NCBI GenBank assembly: GCA_017390225.1
Contig: JAFPCL010000009.1
Coordinates: forward strand, 1 to 6,081
DNA from: Clostridia bacterium
GTDB taxonomy: Bacteria; Bacillota; Clostridia; CAKSNL01; HGM11501
Length of the DNA stretch: 6,081 bases
Reading direction: 5' to 3'
Shown: in pieces, positions 1 through 5,696 of the stretch
Position numbering within the stretch: the stretch's first letter is position 1
How the letters are laid out: the number at the start of each line of letters is the position of its first letter
Position numbers and translations under genes: made by a program
The notes under the pieces: model-generated
What the model saw: only the letters and a program-made list of their open reading frames with translations
The model's database searches: none
Told to the model about the DNA's origin: nothing

Positions 1-35
1 CAGGCTGGCGTTCTAACCAGCTGAACTACCGGGCC
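1..35 (-). tRNA. tRNA gene, 5' part only, probably tRNA-Asp(GTC)
   Basis: Read on the minus strand from 35, the bases fold as the 5' half of a tRNA: acceptor strand GGCCCGG, TA at positions 8-9, D-stem GTTC/GAAC enclosing the D-loop AGCTGGTTA with its invariant GG, then G26, anticodon-stem strand CCAGC, C32, U33 and the first anticodon base G34. The gene leaves the window there, so the anticodon itself is not fully visible. The acceptor sequence and D-arm match the usual tRNA-Asp(GTC) of Clostridia as I remember it. Other G34 tRNAs cannot be excluded from 35 nt. A consensus promoter lies about 28 bp upstream. Confidence 0.8.
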
Positions 36-62
36 AACTCGTTTGCTTCGTTCAGCATCGAT

Positions 63-91
63 ATAATAGCACATCTCAATCCATTTGTCAA
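63..91 (-). promoter_or_regulatory. sigma-A promoter of the tRNA gene
   Basis: On the minus strand, TTGACA (positions 91-86) is followed by a 17-bp spacer and TATTAT (68-63). A TG lies one base before the -10 box (extended -10). Transcription would start near 56, leaving about 20 nt of leader before the tRNA. The perfect -35 box, ideal spacing and location suit a strong stable-RNA promoter. It probably serves a tRNA operon continuing leftward. Confidence 0.88.
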
Positions 92-102
92 GTGTTTTTT
101 TG

Positions 103-155
103 AAAAAAATTAAAAAAATTTCAGAGGGAACAAATTCCAAATTCCGCTCCCTCTG
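103..155 (-). terminator. Intrinsic terminator after the serine-hydrolase remnant
   Basis: Arms CAGAGGGA and TCCCTCTG form an 8-bp stem (122-129 with 148-155), which can be lengthened inward by five more pairs including G-T wobbles. On the minus strand the stem is followed by AAATTTTTTTAATTTTTTT (121-103), a long U-rich tail. It lies 15 bp after the stop codon of the remnant at 171 and just before the tRNA promoter, insulating the two units. On the plus strand only TTTT follows, so activity in that direction would be weaker. Confidence 0.85.
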
Positions 156-170
156 TTTTCAAAACCATAC

Positions 171-872
171 TTATTCCATTGCCGCATAAACATCCTGCTC
201 AAAATGCAGTGAAGTCACCGCACCGGCGCCACCGTCGTAGCGCGAATTTTTAAGATATACTGCTTGTCTCAGCATTTCCGCAAAACGGATATAATCGGAA
301 AGCGTGGAGGAAAGCCCTGCCCCACCCCAATAAACAGAGCGTCCATAATCCACAAGCTCTCCTTTTTCATCTCGTGCACTATGGATGGCTTTACCGTCTT
401 TTTTGTCCCACATGGCAACAAGCCGCATAGCTTCCGTGTCTGTTTGAACATAGAGTGTATCTTTCATCCCCAGAGGCTCTAAAAGCTTTCGTTTCAAAAA
501 GCTTTCATACGGTTCATCCGTCACGGTTTCCATGATACGAATCATGATATCAAAAGAAGCGGAAGCATTATATTCCTGCATTGTGCCGGGCACAAAGCTG
601 ACGCCATTTCTCACATAATATTGATATGCCGCATTTCTTGTTTTTCTGTCTTTATCGGTCATTCGATCAAACATTCCGCCGCTGACAATCCCCGAAGAAT
701 GACACAACAGCTGTTCCACGGTAATTTTTTCCGAAAGCACCCCATGATCTTCAAAGGTTCCATCTCCATTCGGCGTGCGAAGATGCATTTTTTTACATTC
801 GGGCAGGTATTTTTCGATTGGATCACAAAGAGAAATCTTTCCTTCGTCCATCAGTGCCAGTGTATAATCCAT
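171..872 (-). pseudogene. Beta-lactamase-family serine hydrolase remnant, truncated
   Basis: The 233-codon frame reads as the middle of a class C beta-lactamase/penicillin-binding-like serine hydrolase (PF00144-type, acting on beta-lactams, D-Ala peptides or esters). Seen: ALMDEGKISLCDPIEKYLPE (6-25), TVEQLLCHSSGI (51-62), a Tyr at 101 in EYNASASFD where the family has its YxN/YSxS motif, LEPLGMKDT (131-139) and GGAGLSSTLSDYIRFAEML (183-201). Missing: the preceding stretch with the catalytic SxxK, normally just before the 'LMDEG' helix, and most of the C-terminal third, since family members are usually 350-450 aa. After residue about 202 the similarity stops, but the last residues (FEQDVYAAME) resemble a natural C-terminus, suggesting an internal deletion. 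The first ATG (872) has no Shine-Dalgarno sequence and sits only 10 bp after the terminator of the neighbouring gene, so translation is unlikely. I infer a dead gene fragment. The rest of the frame is intact, so decay is probably recent. Confidence 0.8.
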
Positions 873-881
873 GCAAATTTT

Positions 882-914
882 AAAAAAGGGCCGGAAAAAT
901 CACAGCCCTTTTTT
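882..914. terminator. Bidirectional-looking intrinsic terminator
   Basis: This is a perfect 10-bp inverted repeat, AAAAAAGGGC (882-891) with GCCCTTTTTT (905-914) on the plus strand, separated by 13 bases. The G/C core plus a T-G and a G-C pair inside makes a stem with six A-T pairs outside, so each strand ends in a run of T. On the minus strand it terminates the 158-aa gene, whose last codons and TGA (902-900) lie inside the hairpin. The A/T symmetry would allow termination on either strand. Confidence 0.8.
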
Positions 915-1376
915 CTTCATTTCCGTTTTCATCTTGTTTAAGACAAGATTTTTGCAGAAAAACAAAATCAAAGCAATCGGCCATGCACCGAAAACAAACA
1001 GAACGAAAACTATAATCCAAAAAATCTGTTCAGGTTTAAGTTGTTTTCCGTTCATTTGCTGTTTTGGGGCTAAAACTGCACCTCGATTCTGCTTCGAGGT
1101 TGGCTTTTCCTGTTCTGCATCACTCATATAAACCCTTGATGCCGATGTTTTTTTAGGGGCACCCGCTGGCTTCTTCACATCCGACGATGATAGCTTCTTA
1201 CTCTGCACATTTACTTTATTTTCTACCGACTTCTCCTCCATCGGGTTTAGGTGAGCATCTGTAGGCTCGCTATCGATTTTTAAAATATTACTCTCTATCC
1301 ATTCGTCATCCGGCATAATTGGAAAGATATCCACATCCAGCACCGGAAACAAATCCGCATCATACATATTTTCCAT
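900..1376 (-). CDS. Unknown 158-aa protein with C-terminal membrane segment (possible prophage cargo gene)
   Basis: I do not recognise this protein. Residues 1-30 are acidic and hydrophobic (LFPVLDVDIFPIMPDDEW). Residues about 40-115 are a Lys/Ser/Ala/Gln-rich, probably disordered linker. Residues 119-145 are a strongly hydrophobic segment (from IFWIIVFVLF to LILFFCKNLV) with a central GAWP turn, so either one long helix or a short re-entrant hairpin. A basic tail (KMKTEMKKKGL) follows. There is no N-terminal signal peptide, so tail-anchoring in the cytoplasmic membrane with the long body in the cytoplasm is my inference. The start at 1376 was chosen because GGGAGGAG sits 7 nt before it; an in-frame ATG 12 codons upstream (1412) has no such site. 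The gene has its own consensus promoter and terminator, so it is transcribed independently of the phage block upstream. Confidence 0.75.
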   Translation of the reverse strand: MENMYDADLFPVLDVDIFPIMPDDEWIESNILKIDSEPTDAHLNPMEEKSVENKVNVQSKKLSSSDVKKPAGAPKKTSASRVYMSDAEQEKPTSKQNRGAVLAPKQQMNGKQLKPEQIFWIIVFVLFVFGAWPIALILFFCKNLVLNKMKTEMKKKGL

Positions 1377-1383
1377 AGGACAT

Positions 1384-1391
1384 CTCCTCCC
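1384..1391 (-). promoter_or_regulatory. Shine-Dalgarno site deciding the 158-aa start
   Basis: GGGAGGAG on the minus strand ends 7 nt before the ATG at 1376. It favours this start over the in-frame ATG at 1412, which lies only about 18 nt from the predicted transcription start and has no purine-rich site before it. Confidence 0.8.
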
Positions 1392-1436
1392 CTCTGCAAA
1401 ATGTTTAAACAAATAATAAATATGAAATTTTGTTTA

Positions 1437-1465
1437 ATTATATCACAGGGAAAAAGGAAAGTCAA
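1437..1465 (-). promoter_or_regulatory. Near-perfect sigma-A promoter of the 158-aa gene
   Basis: On the minus strand, TTGACT (1465-1460), 17 bp of spacer, then TATAAT (1442-1437) preceded by TGA, giving an extended -10. That is eleven of twelve consensus bases at optimal spacing. Predicted initiation near 1430 leaves a leader of about 54 nt. The leader is A/T-rich and contains the inverted stretch TTTAAACA. The promoter begins 12 bp after the stop codon of the 477-aa gene, and I see no intrinsic terminator between them, so the phage operon may also read into this gene. Confidence 0.9.
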
Positions 1466-1477
1466 TGGAATTTTGCA

Positions 1478-2911
1478 TTATAAGCGGCGATCCAGCGGCG
1501 TATAGACAAAAGGAAAAAACGGCTTTTCTTTCTTCTTTTCATCGGTGTTCGACGTTTCCGTCGTTTTCGAAGACACAGGCTCGATTTCTTCCGGCGGCGC
1601 ATCACTCTGCTGTTCAATAAACTGTACAGGGAAAAAAGTTTTCTGTATCAACGAACCTTCTTCTGTCTTCTTTTTTTGATTTTTAGAATATTCGATTCCA
1701 CGCATGGCATCATACAGCGCCTCATAGTCGACTCTTCCGAGCTGTGGTGCGTAGGACATAAAAACCGAGTACGGATCGTCGGAATTAACCATAGCAACCA
1801 TGATATCTCCATAGGTTGCTTTGTCAATTGAACCTGTTTTTCCGCCGCCCGAAGAGCCGGAAGAAGTGCTTTTATTACCCGATAGCATTTTTTGTGCATT
1901 GTATGCCGCCATCGCTTTTAAATTTTCAGGTGTCAAGGACAACACATCCGAAAACCAGTCTTCGTATACGCCATTTTCGATGGCTGTCCAGGCAACCTCC
2001 ATCAAATCCTCGTTACTGTCTTTTTCCTGTTCTGTCTGTGCCGATGCCGCCAGCAATTTTAAGACGCCTGCATCCAACCCTAAAATTTCAGCAAAGCTGT
2101 CATCGTAAATGCCGCCGGAAATGGCATACCAGGCGGCATCCGCGAGCGTTTCTTTCTCCTTTGCGGTAAGCTCCCGATCAAACTGTTGTGCCTTGCGTGT
2201 CGGTTGATTTTTGTATACGCCCGTCAGCTCTGCTTCCGCATACATCTGATCCCATGCCGCTTTTCCTGCTTCCAGTGCATAGGCACGGTCTTTTTCTTTC
2301 AGGCTATCTTCTCGTTCCCTGTCTTTCAGATAACGATTGTAGGCAGTGCTATCCGCTTCTTCCAACAGCTGATACTGTTTGATTTTGGTGTCGATGTCTT
2401 TCAAATAGCGATCATATGCCATTTCATATAGTTCGGGAATCACATCGGTTAACTTGTCCATCTGTGCATTCTGTGCTTGTGCCGCGGCAGTCACCGCATA
2501 AGAGGAAGAAAGACCGCCGTTTAATTCGCTTGCTTTTCCCAATACATCCTCTCCCGTCAGCTTTGCCGCACGGGTGTATGCCTTCTCATATTGCGAAAAC
2601 AAAGGATCGGATTTTGCATCATAAGAAAAATCTTCGACAGATAACACTTCATTTAATGCCTTGTCCTTTTTCTTGGCATAGCTTTTGTCATAGGTACTTT
2701 TGGGCGTCTTTGCTTTTGATGCCGCCGTGGGTTTTAAAGCCGTGCTTCCTTCGGGAGCTGTATGATACACATAGGTTTTATGATAGGAAAGTCCTTCTCC
2801 ATCTATTTTTTCGTTTCTTTCTTTTTCGAGTTCTGCCGCTTTTTCAAGATCGCCCGACAGAGCCGCCTTGTTCATCAGCGCCATATAGTCCGTTTCTTTT
2901 TTATATGCCAT
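1478..2911 (-). CDS. Phage virion-type protein, 477 aa, helical with internal repeats (possible ejection/internal protein)
   Basis: The N-terminus (DYMALMNKAALSGDLEKAAELEKERNEKIDGEG, 8-40) and the block FSYDAKSDPLFSQYEKAYTR...GGLSSSYAVTAAAQAQ...LTDVIPELYEMAYDRYLKDID (95-174) resemble a family I know from many Clostridia prophages, where it is usually left as hypothetical beside tail genes. Residues 150-225 are strongly charged and probably coiled coil. Two tandem copies of a roughly 35-aa helical unit follow: 257-289 (ADAAWYAISGGIYDDSF...) and 303-335 (LMEVAWTAIENGVYEDWF...). A Ser/Gly/Lys linker (345-362), a further helical unit (363-404) and a Lys/Glu/Pro-rich tail ending in FFPFVYTPLDRRL come last. 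Membrane helices and a signal peptide are absent. A large Ala-rich helical protein next to neck and nozzle genes suggests an internal/ejection protein of a podovirus-like virion; that is inference. AAAGGAG lies 7 nt before the ATG. The gene starts 13 bp after the 118-aa gene and is the last of the phage block. Confidence 0.75.
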   Translation of the reverse strand: MAYKKETDYMALMNKAALSGDLEKAAELEKERNEKIDGEGLSYHKTYVYHTAPEGSTALKPTAASKAKTPKSTYDKSYAKKKDKALNEVLSVEDFSYDAKSDPLFSQYEKAYTRAAKLTGEDVLGKASELNGGLSSSYAVTAAAQAQNAQMDKLTDVIPELYEMAYDRYLKDIDTKIKQYQLLEEADSTAYNRYLKDREREDSLKEKDRAYALEAGKAAWDQMYAEAELTGVYKNQPTRKAQQFDRELTAKEKETLADAAWYAISGGIYDDSFAEILGLDAGVLKLLAASAQTEQEKDSNEDLMEVAWTAIENGVYEDWFSDVLSLTPENLKAMAAYNAQKMLSGNKSTSSGSSGGGKTGSIDKATYGDIMVAMVNSDDPYSVFMSYAPQLGRVDYEALYDAMRGIEYSKNQKKKTEEGSLIQKTFFPVQFIEQQSDAPPEEIEPVSSKTTETSNTDEKKKEKPFFPFVYTPLDRRL

Positions 2912-2924
2912 CTTTTTCTCCTTT

Positions 2925-3281
2925 CTATATCACAACTGAAACTCTTTTTGCTTTTTTCGGCGTTGTTTTTTTCAGATAAAGGGTATAATCCGTATAATAT
3001 CGGTTAAACAACGCCGCCAAGGTGTTATATGCTGTGTATTCTCCATTATGCAAATACACCATTGCCGAAAGATAGGCGTGATACATTGCATCATAGGGTG
3101 CAGGCGCCAAAAGATTTTTCGGCAAATCCCGCGGATAAACGTATACCACCGGATAGCTGTATTCCTTTAGTTCACGGGATATTTTCCCATCTACCTCCGA
3201 AAGCCAGGAAAGCTTTGTTTTTTCGCAGAAAGCATTTGGAAGCAAACGGTCAAATCGATCGATACATTCATGTGTTGTCAT
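2925..3281 (-). CDS. Phage neck/head-tail adaptor-like protein, 118 aa
   Basis: This small, mostly helical protein begins MTTHECIDRFDRLLPNAFCEKTKLSWLSEVDGKI. Its centre contains LLAPAPYDAMYHAYLSAMVYLHNGEYTAYNTLAALFNRYY (57-96). This arrangement (an N-terminal helix on DxLxPN, a short beta stretch with PVVYVYPRD, then 'APYD..Y..YL.A...L.NGEY..YN...ALFN..Y') is one I associate with head-to-tail connector/adaptor proteins of short-tailed Clostridia phages, analogous in place and size to P22 gp4-type neck proteins. The family assignment is from memory and the role is inferred. The ATG at 3281 has GGGAGGA 5 nt upstream; the in-frame ATG six codons earlier (3299) lacks a site and would deepen the overlap. 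The gene overlaps the end of the 53-aa gene by 14 nt, suggesting translational coupling. The basic C-terminus (KKTTPKKAKR) could contact DNA or capsid. Confidence 0.65.
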   Translation of the reverse strand: MTTHECIDRFDRLLPNAFCEKTKLSWLSEVDGKISRELKEYSYPVVYVYPRDLPKNLLAPAPYDAMYHAYLSAMVYLHNGEYTAYNTLAALFNRYYTDYTLYLKKTTPKKAKRVSVVI

Positions 3282-3429
3282 GCTTTTCCTCCCATTCATC
3301 CATTCGTTCGAATAAATCCGAAATTACACGTCCAAGCTCATCATGGATGCACAAAATATTATTTTCCAGATCCTCAATTGCAATTTTCGGATTTTCTTTG
3401 TTCACTTGTTTTAAAATCGGATGATACAT
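3268..3429 (-). CDS. Small acidic helical protein, 53 aa, in the phage operon
   Basis: MYHPILKQVNKENPKIAIED continues into an amphipathic, acidic helix (ENNILCIHDELGRVISDLFERMDEWEEKHD) with roughly heptad-spaced hydrophobic residues, a likely short coiled coil or oligomerisation helix. No signal peptide or membrane segment. The start at 3429 is set by a perfect AAGGAGG 5 nt upstream, which overlaps the stop codon of the 526-aa gene. An in-frame extension upstream to 3594 merely reads through that larger gene and has no ribosome site. It lies between nozzle-like and adaptor-like genes and overlaps the latter by 14 nt, so a structural or assembly role is likely. I do not recognise its family. 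Confidence 0.75.
   Translation of the reverse strand: MYHPILKQVNKENPKIAIEDLENNILCIHDELGRVISDLFERMDEWEEKHDNT
3287..3293 (-). promoter_or_regulatory. Shine-Dalgarno site deciding the 118-aa start
   Basis: GGGAGGA on the minus strand, 5 nt before the ATG at 3281 and inside the coding sequence of the 53-aa gene. It supports 3281 over the upstream in-frame ATG at 3299. Confidence 0.8.
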
Positions 3430-3434
3430 TGTTT

Positions 3435-3441
3435 CCTCCTT
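3435..3441 (-). promoter_or_regulatory. Shine-Dalgarno site of the 53-aa gene
   Basis: AAGGAGG on the minus strand, 5 nt before the ATG at 3429. It overlaps the TAA of the 526-aa gene, so the ribosome finishing the large gene arrives at this site. It shows that the short frame is a real gene. Confidence 0.85.
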
Positions 3442-5020
3442 AAAACTCAGAATATTCTCGGGCAATCTCACGAAGACGAAAGTCCCCTTCTCCGCAAAAA
3501 CGAAGCTCCAGCCTTTCACACGGACGAATATGTAAAGGTAAAAGATGCGATCCCGGCTCACAGATTGTACCGCAGTCAACCCAAGGTTCATCATCTAACG
3601 AAACCTTGACCGAAATATAAGCATCCCTTTGAAGCTCCACACGAATCCATAGTTTTCCGTATCTCTTTTTGAAAATATTTTCTTCACGCAATGGATTCAA
3701 ATGTGCTTCCCATGCCACATGATTCATGCCGCCAACGGCACTTAAAAGCAAAGTCTTTGTCATCAGAAGCATTCTTCTGCCGTCAAAGCACAAAGCTGTT
3801 ATATAAGCATCATCCTCCCGAAGCCATATGCCGTTTTGGGTATTCCATGTATAGAGTCCGCGATTTCCCTCTTCGTCAGTCATGGCAACATAGACAAGCC
3901 GCCCGTCATTTGCAGAAATAACATCTGAAAACTTATGCTCTCCCATTGCCTCACCAATAAAACGGCAGGTCGCTCCATTATAGATATAAGGTCCTCTTGT
4001 ACCGAAATAGAACAGCCCATCTGTCAGCATAGTTATAGACTTTCCGGCCTTTTCGGCAACACCGGGCATCGGCTTCCACGTGATACGAAAGCTTTGTGGT
4101 CTTGTGCCATATATCGTATGCACGCCGTTTTCTTTAAAAAACAGCAGAGAGCTTCCCAGCACATGGCAGGCAGTGAAATCACCTCCCGTGCCAACGGCGG
4201 CGGCAAAGCCATCGGTGGATATCCCTTCATACACAAAGAAGTTATCCGGCTCACCGGGTTTGGATGCATAGATTGTATTCCCTTCTGCACCCCAAAGCCT
4301 GTTGTTCCATTCCGTAACAATTGTAAGATTGGGCACTTCTCGGGAAATTGTGATCGTTTTACCAACCTTTTCTGTCGGCGTGACCGACGAGAATGAACGG
4401 TCGGAAAAGGTAAGCACACAATCCTCCACACGGCGAAGCACGATGGTTTGATTATTATCTGCAAACCAAACATCTTGTGGCGAAGCACCTTCTTCCTCGC
4501 CTGTATAAAATCCGTCGATAGAGATGCCGTCGCCGGCACGAAATCCCATATCGACAAAAGAGAAATCCGGATCGTCCGTTTCATAGGTAATTGTATTTTC
4601 CGTGAAATGAAGTTTTGCATCTTCCTGTGGCAAATCATAGGAAAAATGAACCTCTAAAGGTTCCATCGTATCCTCTTCGATGTTATAACAAAGCTTATCG
4701 GGAAAAATGACGATTCGTTTTCCAATGATTGCCATTTGTTTTTCCCCTGCCGACACAGTCCCTCGCACCTTATCTTCATAATAAAAATCCGTGCCGTCCA
4801 CATAATAAAGTGCATTGTAGTATCCTAAATAAGAACCGTTTGTGAGCTCTTTGATTTGTTTTCTGTCCTCCCGTACACTGATATACGGGTAAGCACAGGA
4901 GGACAGATTTTTCGAATACTTTAAAGTACCTTCCGGCGGTGCAGCAGATAAATCCATTCCGCCGAAGGTCACTGTACGCCGTATTGTCTTTTCTTTTTTC
5001 TCTTTAGCATAAGGAAGCAT
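3440..5020 (-). CDS. Phage tail hub/nozzle-like structural protein, 526 aa, beta-rich
   Basis: The N-terminus FGGMDLSAAPPEGTLKYSKN (19-38) plus LSSCAYPYISVRE (39-51) and the core EWNNRLWGAEGNTIYASKPG (237-256), FVYEGISTDGFAAAVGTGGD (262-281), SLLFFKENGVHTIYG (291-305), GKSITMLTDGLFYFGTRGPY (326-345) match a beta-propeller-like protein that I recall from many Clostridia prophages, where the core reads 'RLWG..GDTIYASKLGDP..F..F.G.STD'. The repeated short beta motifs ('...GLYTWNTQNGIWLRED', 388-403) suit a propeller. Residues about 140-225 look like an inserted beta domain. The C-terminal 60-70 residues look like a beta-sandwich. By analogy with P22 gp10 or T7 gp12, I infer a nozzle or DNA-stabilisation role below the adaptor; the exact role is uncertain. 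The start at 5020 has GGAAGG about 9 nt upstream and lies 4 bp after the amidase stop. A longer in-frame start at 5068 would overlap the amidase by 44 nt without a ribosome site. Confidence 0.72.
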   Translation of the reverse strand: MLPYAKEKKEKTIRRTVTFGGMDLSAAPPEGTLKYSKNLSSCAYPYISVREDRKQIKELTNGSYLGYYNALYYVDGTDFYYEDKVRGTVSAGEKQMAIIGKRIVIFPDKLCYNIEEDTMEPLEVHFSYDLPQEDAKLHFTENTITYETDDPDFSFVDMGFRAGDGISIDGFYTGEEEGASPQDVWFADNNQTIVLRRVEDCVLTFSDRSFSSVTPTEKVGKTITISREVPNLTIVTEWNNRLWGAEGNTIYASKPGEPDNFFVYEGISTDGFAAAVGTGGDFTACHVLGSSLLFFKENGVHTIYGTRPQSFRITWKPMPGVAEKAGKSITMLTDGLFYFGTRGPYIYNGATCRFIGEAMGEHKFSDVISANDGRLVYVAMTDEEGNRGLYTWNTQNGIWLREDDAYITALCFDGRRMLLMTKTLLLSAVGGMNHVAWEAHLNPLREENIFKKRYGKLWIRVELQRDAYISVKVSLDDEPWVDCGTICEPGSHLLPLHIRPCERLELRFCGEGDFRLREIAREYSEF

Positions 5021-5024
5021 TATG

Positions 5025-5696
5025 TTATCCCTTCCTTTCGTGGTAGCGATCAAAAATAGCACGGACATAATCGGGGTTCATCGGTGCTTTTCCCGAAAGA
5101 AACTGCTCCCAGGATTCTCTGTTTTCCTCCGTTGTTACACCATCTTCGATCATATGCTCTACCGTTGTTTGTATATCTGTCATTCTTTTCACCTCCGCGC
5201 GAAAATCATTCATTGTTTTACCGAATTTTTTCAGCCAGTGATCACAATCCGCATGATTGCTGGCATAGCCTTTTTTGTGTGCTTCGGCATGACTGACAAT
5301 GCCGTCAATCGGAATGGCATAGCTTCGGCACAAAAAAGCACACAGCTGCGCCGCCAAGTCAAAAACACAATCAAAATATACTTTATCCTTCAAAGCATCC
5401 TCACAGATTTCAAATTGAATGTGACTGTTGTTATATGACCCGTACTTTCCCGAGCCTACACCCCATGAGCGCATTGTCCAAGGAAGCGTCTGAACAACGC
5501 CCTCTTTACCATCTGCCCTAAGCCCGATAAATGCATGCACACAAGTATCAACACCGCTTTTGTTCCAGCTGTTCAAAAACACACTCATTTTTTTCTGATT
5601 GACGCCCGTGGAATGAACGACAATCCCTTGCGGGCGAATCTTCCGACCTGCACGATAGCAATCATTTTTCGTTAGTATAAACGTGTTGATGTTCAT
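5025..5696 (-). CDS. Phage endolysin, N-acetylmuramoyl-L-alanine amidase (Amidase_2)
   Basis: Cuts the amide bond between N-acetylmuramic acid and L-alanine of peptidoglycan at lysis. The N-terminal 170 residues are an Amidase_2/PGRP-type zinc domain: NINTFILTKNDCYRAGRKI leads into GIVVHSTG with the first zinc His (H28), then WNKSGVDTCVHAFIG (44-58), QTLPWTMRSWGVGSG (69-83), NNSHIQFEICED (89-100), and SHAEAHKKGYASNHADCDHW (135-154). H136 and D150 (or neighbouring H140/D152) are the likely other ligands. The C-terminal 50 residues (TTVEHMIEDGVTTEENRESWEQFLSG...MNPDYVRAIFDRYHERKG) form a short helical module of the sort attached to many Clostridia phage amidases, probably wall binding or oligomerisation. 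No signal peptide is present, so it needs the holin. Its ATG overlaps the holin TGA (ATGA), and AGAGGGG lies about 8 nt upstream. The length of 223 aa is normal for this type. Confidence 0.93.
   Translation of the reverse strand: MNINTFILTKNDCYRAGRKIRPQGIVVHSTGVNQKKMSVFLNSWNKSGVDTCVHAFIGLRADGKEGVVQTLPWTMRSWGVGSGKYGSYNNSHIQFEICEDALKDKVYFDCVFDLAAQLCAFLCRSYAIPIDGIVSHAEAHKKGYASNHADCDHWLKKFGKTMNDFRAEVKRMTDIQTTVEHMIEDGVTTEENRESWEQFLSGKAPMNPDYVRAIFDRYHERKG
5029..5038 (-). promoter_or_regulatory. Shine-Dalgarno site deciding the 526-aa start
   Basis: AAAGGAAGGG on the minus strand lies at the very end of the amidase coding sequence and about 8 nt before the ATG at 5020. It supports 5020 over the upstream in-frame ATG at 5068. 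Confidence 0.7.

Noticed and set aside
873..902. Possible SxxK-containing 5' extension of the hydrolase in the codons before 872
   Set aside because: The in-frame codons read FFRPFFKIC with a TGA directly before. There is no Ser three residues before the Lys, and the bases belong to the terminator hairpin of the upstream gene.
2416..2979. 187-codon plus-strand open frame, and other plus-strand frames such as 621-941 and 3935-4396
   Set aside because: They lie opposite well-supported minus-strand genes with ribosome sites. Their compositions are typical of antisense readings (rich in His, Pro, Phe, Cys), and I see no ribosome sites or recognisable motifs.
3430..3594. Long upstream extension of the 53-aa frame
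   Set aside because: It runs through the 3' end of the 526-aa gene without a ribosome site, whereas AAGGAGG marks the short start at 3429.
5020..5068. Longer start for the 526-aa protein (16 extra residues, MSVLFLIATTKG...)
   Set aside because: The extension reads the end of the amidase gene in another frame and lacks a ribosome site; the ATG at 5020 has one.
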